Part shown: positions 1 through 11,811 of the stretch, in pieces
How the letters are laid out: the number at the start of each line of letters is the position of its first letter
Position numbering within the stretch: the stretch's first letter is position 1
Origin: Armigeres subalbatus
Lineage: Eukaryota > Arthropoda > Insecta > Diptera > Culicidae
NCBI RefSeq assembly: GCF_024139115.2
Contig: NC_085139.1
Span: 137,819,121-137,883,120, forward strand
DNA: 64,000 bases
Reading direction: 5' to 3'
The notes under the pieces: model-generated
Told to the model about the DNA's origin: nothing
Databases searched by the model: none
Seen by the model: only the letters and a program-made list of their open reading frames with translations
Program-made: the position numbers and the translations under genes

Positions 1-1177
1 ATGATCGATTCCAAATTCCGTTAGGTTTAATACTGGTTGATACACCAATATATCCTTACTAGCGTCTTCCATATCAAAATGCGAGATTGATACTTGGTCT
101 GTTCTAATGGTCATTCCAAGTTCCATCTGAATTTTTCCAGTTCCTAATATATTTATGCTCGTTATATTTTCTCCGTGTGATATGTTAAGCGTCGTTAGAG
201 TCGGTGCTACATACATCCAAATATTTGGCTGTAGGGTTGCTATCCATACAACATTCGTGGTTTTTAAAACTTTTGTTTCACAGTTGGTTGAACTGTTCTT
301 AAATAATAATTCCGTGAAGCAAAATTTACTTTGTTCCAAATTCTCTTGCGCCTTCCGAATATGGCACAGCTTTATATTTCCTAGTTGTTTGCATTTGGCA
401 TATTCGTTTAATGTTATAATATAGCCCAATTTGTATTCTGTATTCATTATCAATATATCATAGTCCATTTTTATTAATGTCAATATAAGACCATGTACCC
501 CGGGCGATACGGTGCCTATAAATGATTCGTAATTCAACTTTCGTGCTAATGGGATTAAAAGTTTTATTATAATTTCTAAGTTGTTTGTAAGTTCAAATTC
601 ATATTCTATTACGTTGAATATGTCTGGTATTATTTCTCTGTCTTACGAACCCAATGTCGCTTGCTAGATTCAGTTCGTATTTCTCAAGTTCTATTAAGAA
701 CTGATTTGGTTCTATAATTTCCAGCAGAACATTAACGTTTAATTTGTTTCCTAACAGAATATTTACAAAATTCTTCTGATTTTGTCTAACATTTTCCATT
801 AAATGTACTATCCATACTCCCAAATCAATTAATTCTGATTCTATAAAAATCATTATTATTTATAGATTCATCATCAATATTTGTTTTGTATGAATTTTTT
901 CAGATTCAATTTCTATATTTGTTATTAGGTGACCACATTTCATATTTGTTATTTTTTCAAGCATTTTGCATGATTCATTGTATAGTTTGAAAGCATTTTC
1001 TAAAGAATCAATCTTACTATTTAGCATTTGGAAGTCCAATTTTACCTTCACGCAAAATTTTCCTTGTATTATGCGAGTATCGCTGAGTTTTTCCATGTAT
1101 AATTTGGGACTTTCGCATGCTCCCAATCGTGTACTGGCTATTAAGAGCCTGTAAAGGGTTAGAGAAGATGAAAACAA
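1..1177 (-). pseudogene. Env-like third frame of the gypsy-type element (partial, frameshifted)
   Basis: Three successive minus-strand open stretches lie directly downstream of integrase: 1177-860, 853-599 and an uninterrupted frame from about 640 to base 1 with no stop. Together they cover more than 1.1 kb and continue beyond the window. The last stretch has several cysteines spaced as in a disulfide-rich ectodomain (within about 390-230) and N-glycosylation-type N-x-S/T sites. Position after pol is what suggests an envelope protein, which in errantiviruses mediates particle entry at the membrane; I do not recognise the sequence itself with certainty. Breaks: a frame change near 855-860 and another near 640-650, the latter falling in a short basic Arg-x-Arg stretch. 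No transmembrane anchor is visible in the part present. Confidence 0.6.
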
Positions 1178-1191
1178 TCAAATGTTTGGTA

Positions 1192-1802
1192 TTAGTTATT
1201 GTATTTTTTTAATCTGTTATTATGTATTTTCTCCAATTTGTTCCCATTTTTAATGATTGTTGTTTGTTCGCTAGGAAAAGCGACAATTTCATAGGGCCCT
1301 TCCATAAGGCCTGTAATTTTTGTCCTGCACCCGTTGGGTTGGCTTGAACGAGAACCATATCTCCCCACATGGGCTGCCATTCGTCAGAGTTCCTATCGTA
1401 AATTTCCTTACGTTTTTCCTTCGATATTATTAAATTTTGTCTTGCATTTTCATGCAATCTTTTAAAAATTATTTTCATTTCTTTACTGTAGTCATCATAG
1501 TTTAATTCTGACTCGGTAATTGTATAAATTGATGACGGGATTCTTGCTTTTCTTCCATATAGGAGTTCGAACGGTGTATAATTCGTTGATCCGTTGTTTG
1601 TCGTATTATATTCAAACGAGAAGTAGTTTAAGTGTTGATCCCATAATTGTGGATTACCCCCTACAAATTGTCTAAGATACATTTTCAATTCTCTGTTAGA
1701 TCTTTCTACTAAATTTGCCTGTGGGTGATAAGCACTAGTATTAATCTTTTTAATTTTCAAAATTTTGCAAATGTGTTTGAAAAATTTACTCATACTACTC
1801 AT
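1192..1802 (-). pseudogene. Integrase C-terminal half of the gypsy-type pol
   Basis: The 197-residue frame 1802-1209, with an overlapping frame 1380-1192, continues the integrase core. It contains the HPQAN..ERSNRELK segment whose glutamate is the third member of the D,D-35-E catalytic triad, then the conserved YN.T...T..TPFELLYGR motif that precedes the C-terminal DNA-binding region. It would act in the nucleus, joining element cDNA ends to the target. A frame break at about 1803-1853 separates it from the first two catalytic aspartates, and a second shift near 1290-1380 swaps the end of the protein into the other frame. The residues around the glutamate (VERSNRELK) fit an old but recognisable copy. 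Confidence 0.85.
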
Positions 1803-1853
1803 TTACTCATCCTTGGTCTGTAACCAATTCTAAAGGTGTCCCGTACTTGCAAA

Positions 1854-3479
1854 TTAATTTTCTACAAACGTTCTTGAAACAGTTTCGGCTTCTTGGTTGC
1901 TCATAGGTGATACCACCAGAAAACGTGTCAGGTCATCTTGCATGACAAGCCCATATTTGTTCCCCCATTCCGATTCCGGTAGAACTACAATATCCATGTA
2001 TAATTTTTCGAATGGTTTACAAGCAGTGGTAGTAATTTTCATTGGTATTTTGTGTGATTTACCAATTTTATTCTTTTGACAAGAGGCACACTGCCGAACA
2101 TAGTTGTCAATATCTCGTCTCATGTTTTGCCACACGAAAATTAATCCAATTCTTTTTCGCATCCGGCGTGCCCCGACGTGTCCTCCTAAGGGAGCATCAT
2201 GAAATTCTCTAAGTATTGTTTCAATCTCATTAGTATTAATTTGAATTCGTTCGGAATCTGCGTTATATAGGCTGAAAACTAAGCCATATTTGGTTGCTAG
2301 AAATTGTAATATTTCTAATATATCAAACTGTTTTATTTTTCGAAACGATGTGACATGAATTTTATTTGAAGCTTTAATCATAGTTCCATTATCGCTTAAA
2401 CATTTATCTAATTTCTGGAAAAACTTTCTGCTGTTGATTACTGAATTACTTTTCCCGTCAACAATTATTCCAAATATGTTTTCCTGTGGAATCGATAGTA
2501 TTCCATTTTCGCTAAAGTCTTTTATTCCATGCGGTAAATTGGTGATTTGTGAAATTTCATTGTATTTTGATCTACTGTTCAAAATAACGATATTAATATC
2601 GGCTGAGTCATCCTTTAGTGATTTTGAAATTACTAATTGTTCTATGTCAATTGAATTTTCTTTAGATGATTCCAAATATTCTTCGTATGCGTTGGTCATA
2701 TTGGAATCTTCAACGTCACAATTTTTGTCTATATCATATGATTGAGTCATATCATCATTAATTTGATTTTGATCCGTTACAATAGGCAAGTTTTTGTCGT
2801 TGTCTATGTTTGTATTAGGCGAATTATTATCTTTTATTGCATTTACTGATTCAAACAAGTTGAGTTCCTGCTGTTTCTTAAGTTCCTGACGTGTAACAAC
2901 AGCAATAATTTGTTCCTCTGATTCTGTGTTTTTGAGAGATTGATTTTCGGCAGTTGGAAGCCGAGATAAAAAATCTGCTACAATGTTCTCTTTTCCCTGT
3001 TTGTATCTAATGTCACATTCTAATCCTTGTAATTTCAATCTTAAGCGTGTGAGAATTGGCGAAGTTTCTTTTAAATGCCATAAAGAAATTAGCGGTCTAT
3101 GATCCGTATAGACAATAAACCTCTGATGATATATGTAATGTCTGAAATGCTGAACTGCCCACACTATTGCGAGTAATTCTTTTTCGATTGTATGATACCT
3201 TTTTTCTGCTCCTATAAGACTCCTACTAGCATAAGCTATGGGTTTATCAATTGATTTTTCATTCGATAGTACCGCACCAATGCCATGTTCGCTCGCGTCG
3301 GTAGTAATAACAAACGTGTCTTTATAATTTGGTCTGGATAAGAGTGAGTCCGATGTTAAAAAGTTTCTCAGTTCCTCAAATGCTTTTTGGCAGTCATCCG
3401 ACCAAACAAATTTAACATTTTTCCCCAATAATTCATTCAAGGGTTTCCGTTTCTCGGCTATTCCGTATGAATTTGCCAT
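1854..3479 (-). pseudogene. RNase H, linker module and integrase N-terminus of gypsy-type pol
   Basis: This 541-residue open frame begins inside the RT connection region and holds a complete RNase H domain: TTDASEHGIGAVL (first Asp), the KELLAIVWA glutamate helix and VYTDHRPL (Asp), ending with the typical KGKENIVADFLSRLP-like motif. An acidic, Asn-rich linker follows, then a module of unknown function at about 2611-2245 that has a second copy upstream (5667-5322). Next come the integrase HHCC zinc finger (H..H near 2190-2160, CASCQ at about 2085) and the first two catalytic aspartates (YMDIV; QDDLTRF). RNase H degrades the RNA of the RNA-DNA hybrid; integrase inserts the cDNA. The frame is lost at 1854. 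Confidence 0.9.
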
Positions 3480-3494
3480 AGAAGTTCACAGTTC

Positions 3495-4095
3495 CTAAAA
3501 TGATCTTACTCCTTTCACTGTCTTGGGTACAGACATTTCTTTAATAACTTTAATATTATCATTTAATGGTCGTTTTCCATTTTTATCTACCATGTGTCCT
3601 AAGAATTTTACCTGAGTTTTCAGAATTTGACATTTCGTAGGCTCAATTTTCAAATTGTGCCTTCTACGAGCTTCAAGTATTTTCATCAGATTTTCGTTAT
3701 GTTCCTCTATTGTTTTTCCAAAACAATGATGTCGTCTAAATAAACAATAGCTTTGACATCTTTAATCTCGTAAATTATTGTGTTCATTAATCTTTGAAAT
3801 GTTGATGGACTGTTTCTTAGTCCCATTGGCATCCTTGTGAATTCAAAATGTCCTCTTGGTGTTGAGAAAGCAGTTTTGGCTGCATCTTTAGGGTGAATTG
3901 GAACCTGATAAAATCCTGACTATAATTCAATGGTTGAAAAATATGCACTATCCCCAAATTGTCCATTATTTCATCTATTAATGGAATTGGATATACGAAT
4001 GGTTTCGTAATCAAGTTTAACGCTCTGAAATCTACTACAATTCGATATTTCTTGTTTCCTTCTTCATCAAAATCTTTCTTCGGAATGCATAACAC
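3495..4095 (-). pseudogene. Reverse transcriptase core of gypsy-type pol (frameshifted)
   Basis: Frame 4095-3817 carries RT motifs 1-2 (IPKKDFDEEGNKKYR, VVDFRALN, YPIPLIDEI). The frame then breaks around 3940-3900 inside the motif that normally reads LDL.SGFHQ. The catalytic YLDD box is encoded at 3742-3731 in another frame, and frame 3686-3495 holds the downstream LGH.V...G segment and the thumb. This polymerase copies element RNA into DNA in the particle. At least three frame changes (near 3930, 3820 and 3720) make it non-functional as read. The catalytic aspartates themselves are retained. Confidence 0.85.
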
Positions 4096-5435
4096 AGGTG
4101 CATTCCATGGACTTTACTTGGCCTTATAATGCCTTGCTTGTACATTTCATCAATTTCTTCATTAATATGCTTCTTGGTAGATTCTGGAAATCGGTATTGT
4201 CGTTTATTAATTGGTACATTTGTTGTGGTTTCAATTTCATGCATTGCAGCATTCGTAATTGTAAGCTTATCTTCTTTCAAAAAAAATACGTCGCTATATT
4301 TCGCCATAATTTCTTCTATCGCGTTGAAGTTAGGTTTCTTTAAATGCTTGAAGTCGATTATTTCTAGTAATTTACTACTGCGTTCATTGCCTCTTATTTG
4401 CTTTCGATTCTTGTTTTCTACCAAGCTGTAGTCTTGGTTGGAGTCCAAATCCACAGGTTTCCATTGTATTTCTGAATTCTCTTCCCGATATTCGTTTTCT
4501 TCATATTCATCAATATCGTTGTCGCCCATATTATCATTCAATTTTTGTTCTGAAGATTCAATCATTGTAGTTTCGTCGTAATAATATTCATCTGCATGAT
4601 CCGATCCATATTCCGGACTCATGTTGTTGATAACTTGATTTGGTTTACATATCTCATCATTATTATGCTGCCAATCGTTTTCGGATTGGTTAAAATACGT
4701 GTTTTGATTGATCAATGTACTTGTTTGAATTTTGTTAATAGTATGCACGTACCTATTGTTGTTTCTACTTGATATCGAACCTTCGAAATGGTTTGCACCC
4801 GTTTTCAAAGTAATTGTTCTGAAGTTTTCACTAATGTTTGATACATATTGTTTAAGGAATTCTATTCCAATGATACCTGGCATTATTAAATTGTCTACTA
4901 AGTGAAAAGTTGTTATAAATCTTATTCCATTGATAAGTAATTCTACGTCTGCTCTCCCAAGTGTTACTTTACTACCATTTTCTATACCCACTAGTGTAAT
5001 TATCTCATCCGTATTAAAACTTTTAACGCCTACATAGCTTAATAAATCATATCTTAATAGGTTTACTGAAGAACCTGTATCTATTAAATATTTTACTTTA
5101 TTCATGGGCTTGTCCACTGACGCCAACTCCATGAAATATTTATCATTATCATAAGTTAATTCCGTTGTAACTTGAGCTGCAATGTTTGAGTTTTGAATGT
5201 CTTGTGGCTTTTCTATATGACCACACGTTTTATCTGATTTTGCTACAAATACAAATCCCATGTCCTCGTTTAGTTTGGCTAATTTTCTGTCGTAAGTATA
5301 GCCTCCATTGTTGTATTTATCTGCAGTGTACACTATGAATTCCTTATTGAATGTGTCTGCTATGTATCTTAAAATGTCTAAACTTAATGTGTCGAGTAAA
5401 TCTTTAAAGGAGAATACTTGAATAATTTTCGCCAA
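4035..5435 (-). pseudogene. Second retropepsin-like protease and RT N-terminus of gypsy-type pol
   Basis: This 466-residue frame contains a canonical retroviral-type aspartic protease at about residues 90-210. The active-site triad Asp-Thr-Gly (YLIDTGSSVNLL) is encoded at 5081-5073, and the flap and second half end in IGIEFL. A long acidic, Asn-rich spacer follows (about 4780-4400), then the RT lead-in (INKRQYRFPES, the KQGIIRPS box). The start of the frame is the tail of the duplicated unknown module (YTADK). The enzyme would cleave Gag-Pol. The DTG triad is intact here, whereas the upstream copy at 6068-6559 reads DTS. The frame ends at 4035 by running out of the RT frame. Confidence 0.85.
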
Positions 5436-6067
5436 CTTGGCAAATTCTGGACCGTTATGGAATCCATCTATGAGTCCTTTGAAAATACTTTCGAGTTAAA
5501 ATCTGTTTCCTTAGTACCATTCATTAATATACCCCAAGTTCTTTTATTAGGAAATGAAAAATTCTTCCATTTAAATGTGGTTTTAGACCATACGGAAGGT
5601 CGATGAAATTCTTCAGTTCTTTATAAGCTGATAGACTGTTAATTATTAAAAATGTAGCATCTGTTTCATATTCCTCAAGTATTTTTGTCGTCAATCTTAT
5701 TGATTTCTGTCTAAGCTGTGGCATTGCTTTTACAAACTCTTCGTAAGGATATGTTTTCCATGTATTATCTTTTGTGTCGACATTGAAGTTGATATTTTCT
5801 AGACCATCATTATGTGGGTTCCGAATTGATTCTTGTTGTTTGGAAAAAGTTCAAATCTACCTGATTCATCCATTATTGGTTCAATTATTTCTGAGAATGA
5901 TCCAGTTGTTTCGGGTTTCGAAGATTCTGTTGTGATAGATTCGGAATCTATATCGCTTTTAAAGTCATAATTCTGTTTATTCTGTTGGATAACCGAATCG
6001 ATGTTTTTCTCGTACTTATCTCTTTCTTCATATTCTATTAAATCCTTGCTTACAAATCCGTAAACAT
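5436..6067 (-). pseudogene. Acidic linker and first copy of an unknown Pol module
   Basis: The 632 bp between the two protease-like domains read as an acidic, Ser/Glu-rich linker (about 6060-5680), then frame 5724-5524, then the beginning of the next frame. The stretch from about 5667 through 5322 matches, position by position, the module at 2611-2245 between RNase H and integrase: aliphatic strand plus NS..KYxE, a short ...LPxG.K loop, a Gly-containing strand, NS+.F, an A..I.V.SF segment, IL..+A, and an ending near YTAD or YNAD. Two frame breaks lie in this copy (near 5524 and 5470). I do not recognise the fold. The relationship is by eye from spaced residues, not by alignment score. Confidence 0.6.
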
Positions 6068-6559
6068 TTATAGAAGTGTTCTCTGATCTTTTAGTTTAAA
6101 AAGTGTTTCCTCGAAATTCATGTATGTTGATTCGATATGCTCCTTAGCAAATTTGTACCCAATTTTGGCTGGTACTCCTAATTTATCCACCACGTGGAAT
6201 TTTGTCGGTATGATTAGTTCTCCTATTGTTAAATGAATCCATATTGTTCCAATGGATGGCACTTGTTTACCATTTACGCATATCCATGCATGTTTGAATG
6301 GGTCTATTTTTGTTGCTCCGACTTTGATTGCGGTGCTCTGATGAATGAAATTATAACAGATACTTGTATCCAAGTAGTATCTCTCATTGTATTGTGGATT
6401 TTCTGCGGTTGCCAATTTCCAATAAAAACCGGTTGAAAAGCCTCCATACATAGGGCTTGTTGCAAATAATTTTCCTGTTTCTTCTTCTTCGTATTGTGCA
6501 TCAGTATCATATACTTGTGTATAAAAACAGTGGGATCCGTCTATCTTTTTCCTATCCAA
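6068..6559 (-). pseudogene. First retropepsin-like domain (DTS) of the gypsy-type element
   Basis: This 163-residue frame begins just after gag. It has the motif YYLDTSICYNF (Asp-Thr-Ser at 6369-6361), a central strand-rich half, and an ending IGYKFAKEHI that parallels IGIEFLKQYV of the downstream protease at 4035-5435. That architecture (catalytic triad, IPTKFHVVD strand, [IL]G-x-[ED/K]F) is retropepsin-like. The triad serine is acceptable in cellular pepsins, but the nearby DTG copy is the more obvious active enzyme. It could be a degenerate duplicate, a structural partner, or the real PR with the second acting elsewhere. The flanking frame shift from gag falls at about 6560-6571. Confidence 0.6.
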
Positions 6560-6570
6560 ACCCCCATGGT

Positions 6571-8284
6571 TTAGTTTTTTTGCTTCTGATTGTATTCAAA
6601 ATTTCGGTTATTCCAGTTTCCTTCACGTAATGGTTCGAATCTTCTGTTTTCAGAGTTTGAATTTCCCTTCGTATTAAAGTAATTTCTATTTCCGTTGTTT
6701 TGATGCGGTGATTCATTCCGATAATTTTGATTCGAATTGTTTCTATTGTTTTGGCTATGATTGTTGTCATATTGGTTACTGTTATTTCTGTAAGAATTTT
6801 GTTCAAAGTTGTTTCGTTCGTTGCGAGGGGAATTGTAATGTCTGTCATTTCTTGAATAGTTATCATTTCGATTTCGATAACTATTATTATTCGGATATCC
6901 GTAGTTCTGATTTTGCTGGTAGTTATTAGATTGCCCATTGAAATGGTTTCTGTCATTATTTCTATTCCTTTGATCATTTCTGTCGTCATGGTCAATGTTT
7001 CTGTTGCTGTAAAATTGTTTCTGTTTCTGAAATTTCCGAAGTTTTTCTTTGGTTGTTGAATTTTTGCTCTTCTTTTTCAAGTCTGTGTGATTCTGCAATA
7101 TGAGCATCCTGCAATCTATGCTCAATTTGTTCTATCTGCTCCACATCTATACATTCCTCCTGCAGATAAGTTATCAAGTTTTCCAAACTATCCTCCTTAT
7201 GTGCTTTGGCTAAGTTTTTCAAGTTTCTATTTTTAAGCCCTCCTAAGAAATGGAGTCGTAAGTTTCTGAGAGCGTATGAATTTTCGCCGCCCCCTCTGTT
7301 CGCTTCATATTCATCAATGTGTTGTTTCATAGTAAACACCCTATCTTTGTAACTTTGAAAGGTCTCTGTTTTCCCTTGTTCCAACGTTTCAATCTTTTGA
7401 AACAATTCTTCTAATTTCAATTTTCCTTTGAATTCTCTTTGCAAATTATCTCTAATTTCTACCCAAGTATCGGCATGTATTCGTTTGAAATGCAATGCTG
7501 CTGGTCCTTTCAATTTGGATAATATTACATGAATGAGTTCCGTTTCGGTTTCATGGATCTCATTCTGATCATTCCTTGGTGGAATGAATTTTGCAAAATA
7601 GTCTGCTTGGAACAAAAAGCCATCCAATTCAGCTGCTGTTCCTCGAAATTCTGGAATGCATTTAATTGCTTTTCTGTGGGGAATTCGTAAGCCATTTTGT
7701 TCAAGAATGATTTGTATACCGGCTCAAATTTAACACTAAATTCTTGTAGCTCGTTTAATATCAAAGATTTGGTATCGATTTCAGATTGATCAGCGTTATT
7801 TAATGTAGATGATAAAAGATTAGGATCACGTATTGGTCCAAAATATAAATCTGTGCCAGATATGGACACGTTCAGATTCGAAAAATCCTCAATACTAATT
7901 GGAAAATGATCTTCACTAACACTTACACGTCTATTCCTCAAATTATGAAATTTTCCTGCTTGAATTTCAGAGTTCTTTTCCGTATTTCTTTTGTTTTGGT
8001 ATTTTCTAATATTTGAATACAATTTTCATATTTCTTTTCACAATATCCAGTTTATCTGTTAAATCATTCCAAATTTCAGTTTCGTTTAATTGTTCATATT
8101 TTTGGACAATGTTCTCGAATTCTTCTAACGCCGCTTTTAAGATTTCTGATTTATGAAAAATACCCTGTAAAGACCTTGTTCTGGTTCTATTTTTGTTTAA
8201 ATTATCGAATTCCTTAAAAAAGAATTCTCGAATTTGTTCTAATTGTTCAGAGTCTTTTTCAAATGAATCGTCCAAACTTGACAT
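6571..8284 (-). pseudogene. Gag polyprotein of the gypsy-type element (four overlapping frames)
   Basis: Gag starts at 8284 (MSSLDDSFEK) and is spread over four overlapping frames: 8284-8006, 8022-7525, 7627-6992 and 7125-6571. The N-terminal part is a helical, Glu/Lys-rich segment. The 7627-6992 frame holds the capsid-like region with the pattern found in Ty3 Gag (LKGPAALHF, ..W.E.R..L..EF..KL, LEQGKTETFQSYKDRV). The C-terminus (7010-6571) is an extreme Asn/Arg/Tyr-rich tail with no CCHC zinc knuckle, so RNA binding would be through basic repeats. Overlap of neighbouring frames at each junction is what small indels produce. Confidence 0.85.
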
Positions 8285-8595
8285 TTATTTGAATAATGTC
8301 AAAATCAGCAAATATTTTCACTATTGATGATGAGAAATAATATCCAACATGCTTTAAGGCATTCAAATTAAAGAAAAAGGTTTGTTACTTACCATATTAA
8401 AATTCCATGTATTATTGTTGTTTCCATATCTAAGACCTGGTGCTCGATCTTGTGGTCGTTTTTTTGTATTTTTTCTCCGCAAAACCACTTCTACTTATCT
8501 GATGTTTGTTCTTATTTTCTTCGGCACTGATTTTCACTTAATCAAAAATTAGCGTTCCTCTGTTGCGAAAACAGTCTTTTTCCGCTGTCACCATA
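8285..8595 (-). other. 5' leader and candidate primer-binding site
   Basis: Between gag and the LTR lie 311 bp without an ORF. Two bases inside the LTR edge, read on the minus strand, is TGGTGACAGCGG (about 8593-8582), which begins with the TGG needed to pair with a tRNA 3' CCA. It is therefore a candidate primer-binding site. The tRNA is not identified. Confidence 0.45.
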
Positions 8596-9083
8596 TGAAA
8601 CGAAAGTGGAAATGCCCCGAGCGGAATATTAAGTCGCTTCTACCACGATATATGAAGCGTTCTAAGCCGACGGCGCGGCACTGGTTTTTCGGGTTTTTTT
8701 AGTTCAAACACTCAATCACGATTGGAATAAGACCTTTTTATTTTTGTAACACTATTTAGTTCTTACAATTATACTTTTCTTCTACTATGTAACACTTGTT
8801 TCTTATAATTACACTTTTTCCCTAGAAATTAAACTCAAATATTATCCATTTCAACGGATTTCGCACTATTTTCCGTATGAAGTTTTCACAAGTTTCTAAC
8901 ACTTTTTTTCGATACTTATCAAGAGACTCTAACACCGATTTTCAATTTTTACCGCGACGGACTTTTAACTGTTCACTTTTATCTTTTTCAAGAAGTTAAT
9001 TAATTTAAACTTAGATCTCGATTCGTGCACTAGTCACGAGTGTCGAGGTGTCTAAGGGACAACCCTGATTCAATTGGAGTGTA
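8596..9083 (-). repeat. 5' LTR of the gypsy-type element
   Basis: About 488 bp directly upstream of the gag leader. It is repeated in inverted orientation at 12168-12651 with only a few differences, for example one extra T near 8603 and an A/G change near 8652. In element orientation it starts around ACTCCAATTGAATCAGGG and ends in CGTTTCA. The exact 5' edge is uncertain: a TGTCCC start just inside would give TG...CA ends. U3/R/U5 borders cannot be placed by eye. Confidence 0.7.
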
Positions 9084-11811
9084 AAGGCGAGGCGATTCGA
9101 GAAGGCATCATCAGGTAAGAAACTCTCGAGAAAGTTTATGTGCAAATATGAGAATACTTAAAAGATTAGAGGAATTAAAATGGTCACACGACGAAAGAAA
9201 AAAAAAGGGATATAACAGGGCGATTTGATAGATTAGAAGAACACGTAATAGATGCAGTATGGTCAGAAAACAAACAAACAAAAAAAAAAGTTTTTTTAAT
9301 AATAAAATAAGTTGATATAATACTAAGATACGGGTGAAACATAATTTTGAAATAACACAAAGAGTACGAATTAAATTAGAAGAATAATAGGGATATAATA
9401 GAAGGGATAAATTAGAAGAATAACAGGGAACATGAAAATTACTGTGGAATAATTATATATATTAACTCAGAAACGTATCAATGTATTCAAATCTTGGTCA
9501 AGAGAAGCGTTGAAGAATAACAAAAAAATGTTAGCTGAACCATATCAAAGATCCAAAAGTAAACTTTGTAAGAAATTATTATTAAAAGAATTTATAAAAA
9601 CATATACAGAACGAATAACATCAAGAGATTCTAACACTAAACTCCACCGAAAGTAAAATTCAGATATGACAGATAATAGTTAATGATTGATAAACAACGG
9701 ACCATTGAATGATTATATAATTGAAAAATATATATGTTTTTGGCCTACCCTAACAAGCGAAGGATCATTTTCTTAATGAACCTTCACCTCGTTTGTGTGG
9801 GAGGAGATGAACGGCCTTGAGATCCTTCATCACTCCTCATATCAGATCACGGGATATATCGTAGGAATCTTTAAACCAAACATAGAAGAAAGCGCAAAAC
9901 TTTGAGACAGATTCAGCTGACCCATTTACTTGCGATCAGCTGATCCAAAACAAATTAAACTAAACGATCATGCATACGAAATAATATACATACAAGAGGG
10001 CAAAAACATTGCCACTGGTGAGGGACCAACGCCCGGCGATTCACATACGGAGCATCATATTTCAATTTTATTAGTGGCAATTATTGTACGCAGGGAAAAC
10101 GTTCATTACCTTTCCCAACGTAATGGAACGACAAGTACGTTATTAAGGGTCAATGTGGCATAAAATCACTATTGACAGTATAATGTTGCTTTTGACCGTT
10201 TGACCGAGATATTTACTCGGATTTTCCGGCGCAAACAATTGAGCATAATCTACTATATATGCTCAACTCGATGGGATGGAAGGATATGCACAGCCTTATG
10301 TGCCGACACCTTCCTAAAACAATTTTTAAATACTGATGGCAGTGAGATATTGTAAAACAAGGCCGAATATATTCAATTACTTAACGCAAAGTAATTTAAG
10401 CAATCAACATAAATTTAAAATGTTGCATGTAGGAATTGTAGGGTTAATTTACTTTTCATCAATTTAAAAGTTATGTGAAATATCGCATACCCTTATCACG
10501 GTTTGGCGAAACCGTCGAAAACACCTTAGTCAGATTTACTTAACTGGAGCGCGGTGGATTGACATGTTCAAACGTGCTCACATATTGGACAGTGTACGAT
10601 ATAGCGGTACATAGCCGCGATCGTCATTGATGATGATGCATTGGCGCATATGTATAGGACACTAAGGAAAGAATTTGTTTGGGTGAGGAGCGCGGAATAA
10701 TAACTTAGTCAAAATGATAGAGACAATAAGAGTCTTCATTGAATCTACATACACGTATACAGGTGTATTGATTTAAAGGGGTTTGTTGCCCAGTATGAAA
10801 AACAGAGAGAACATGATTTTGTTCTTACCAATATAAACTTGAAAAGAACTATTGATATTGGGGTCTTAGTGGTTCGGGAAAAGGAAGAGCCGACCCGAAG
10901 GGGTAATGATTCTTTAGGGAAAGGGGAATTTAATTCAAAGCCCAGTTGAAAGAAAGAAAAATATTGATTGATTGATTTTTAAGAGCATACTTAAAATCAA
11001 AGAGTAATACAAGAGGTAGCTGTTAATTGATCGGCGGTATGGTACGCTGTTTTACAAAGAACCCATGCTGGGTTCGAATACAGATTTTTAAGTGAATGTT
11101 TTCACAACTCCGTTGGTTTAGTAGTATCATGCATTATGAAACATTTGGGACTTGTTGAACATTACTCTGTGAGACAGCAATGTTCAAGTTTAAGTGTAAA
11201 GAAAGGGGCAGGACTTAGAGATACTCATTTTATACAAAAGATATATGAATTAATACATTAGTAAATTGAAGTAGCCACTTGAATGTGTGCTCGAAATAAG
11301 AGAGTTTTTGAGAGTGAAAAGAGAACAGAATTTTTCCAAGAGAATTTCAAAGGGAACATCCAAAAAAGGGGGCAAAGTTTCGTAAAGTATGGAAGTCCAA
11401 TATTAAGGCTGAATTGGGTAATCTATGACAAGAAATTAAATAACTGTTGAAAAAATTTGGAATAAAAAGGAAGATGTTTCGGAATTTATGGATTTTTCAA
11501 ATAAGTTGATTAAGCATTTCGTGAAAAAGAACTTTAGGGAGCATCCATAAAGAATGCAAAGTTGAGTAATCAATGGATGCTAAAAAAATTGAGGATATTT
11601 ACGAAGTTGAAATTAAAACCACATAGTCTGAACAGATAAATGTGGGATGAAGAAAATGATAACGTTATTTAAGGATTCTCGGATCTTTCGTGGGGTCCAA
11701 AGTCCAGTCTGATGCAATTCATGAAATCATTATGAAATTCAGAACTCGGATTGACTATAAATACCGTGCGCTTTTCCAAGCTCGGGGTCAGTCCTGAAAT
11801 GTAAGTGAGTT
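9084..11811. other. AT-rich spacer between two facing LTRs; no gene seen
   Basis: About 2.7 kb with no ORF of interest; the only one over 70 codons is 9930-10163 on the plus strand and it resembles nothing I recognise. The left part has repeated short phrases such as AAATTAGAAGAATAA (9370-9425). No terminal repeats, tRNA or LINE motif seen. Confidence 0.4.

Larger units (their letters stand above)
1..9083 (-). mobile_element. Gypsy-type LTR retrotransposon with env-like frame (5' LTR to env, left end cut off)
   Basis: Read on the minus strand, the order is LTR (9083-8596), untranslated leader, gag (8284-6571), protease-like domain (6559-6068), a second protease (about 5160-4780), RT, RNase H, integrase (to 1192) and an env-like frame (1177 to the window edge). 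PR-RT-RH-IN is the Ty3/gypsy order, and a third frame after integrase is the mark of insect errantivirus-like members. Gag and pol are broken by repeated single-frame shifts, so this copy is probably not autonomous. The 3' LTR must lie to the left of the window. Two features are odd: two retropepsin-like domains and a duplicated module of unknown function (see findings). The frameshifts could be true decay or homopolymer assembly errors. Confidence 0.9.
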
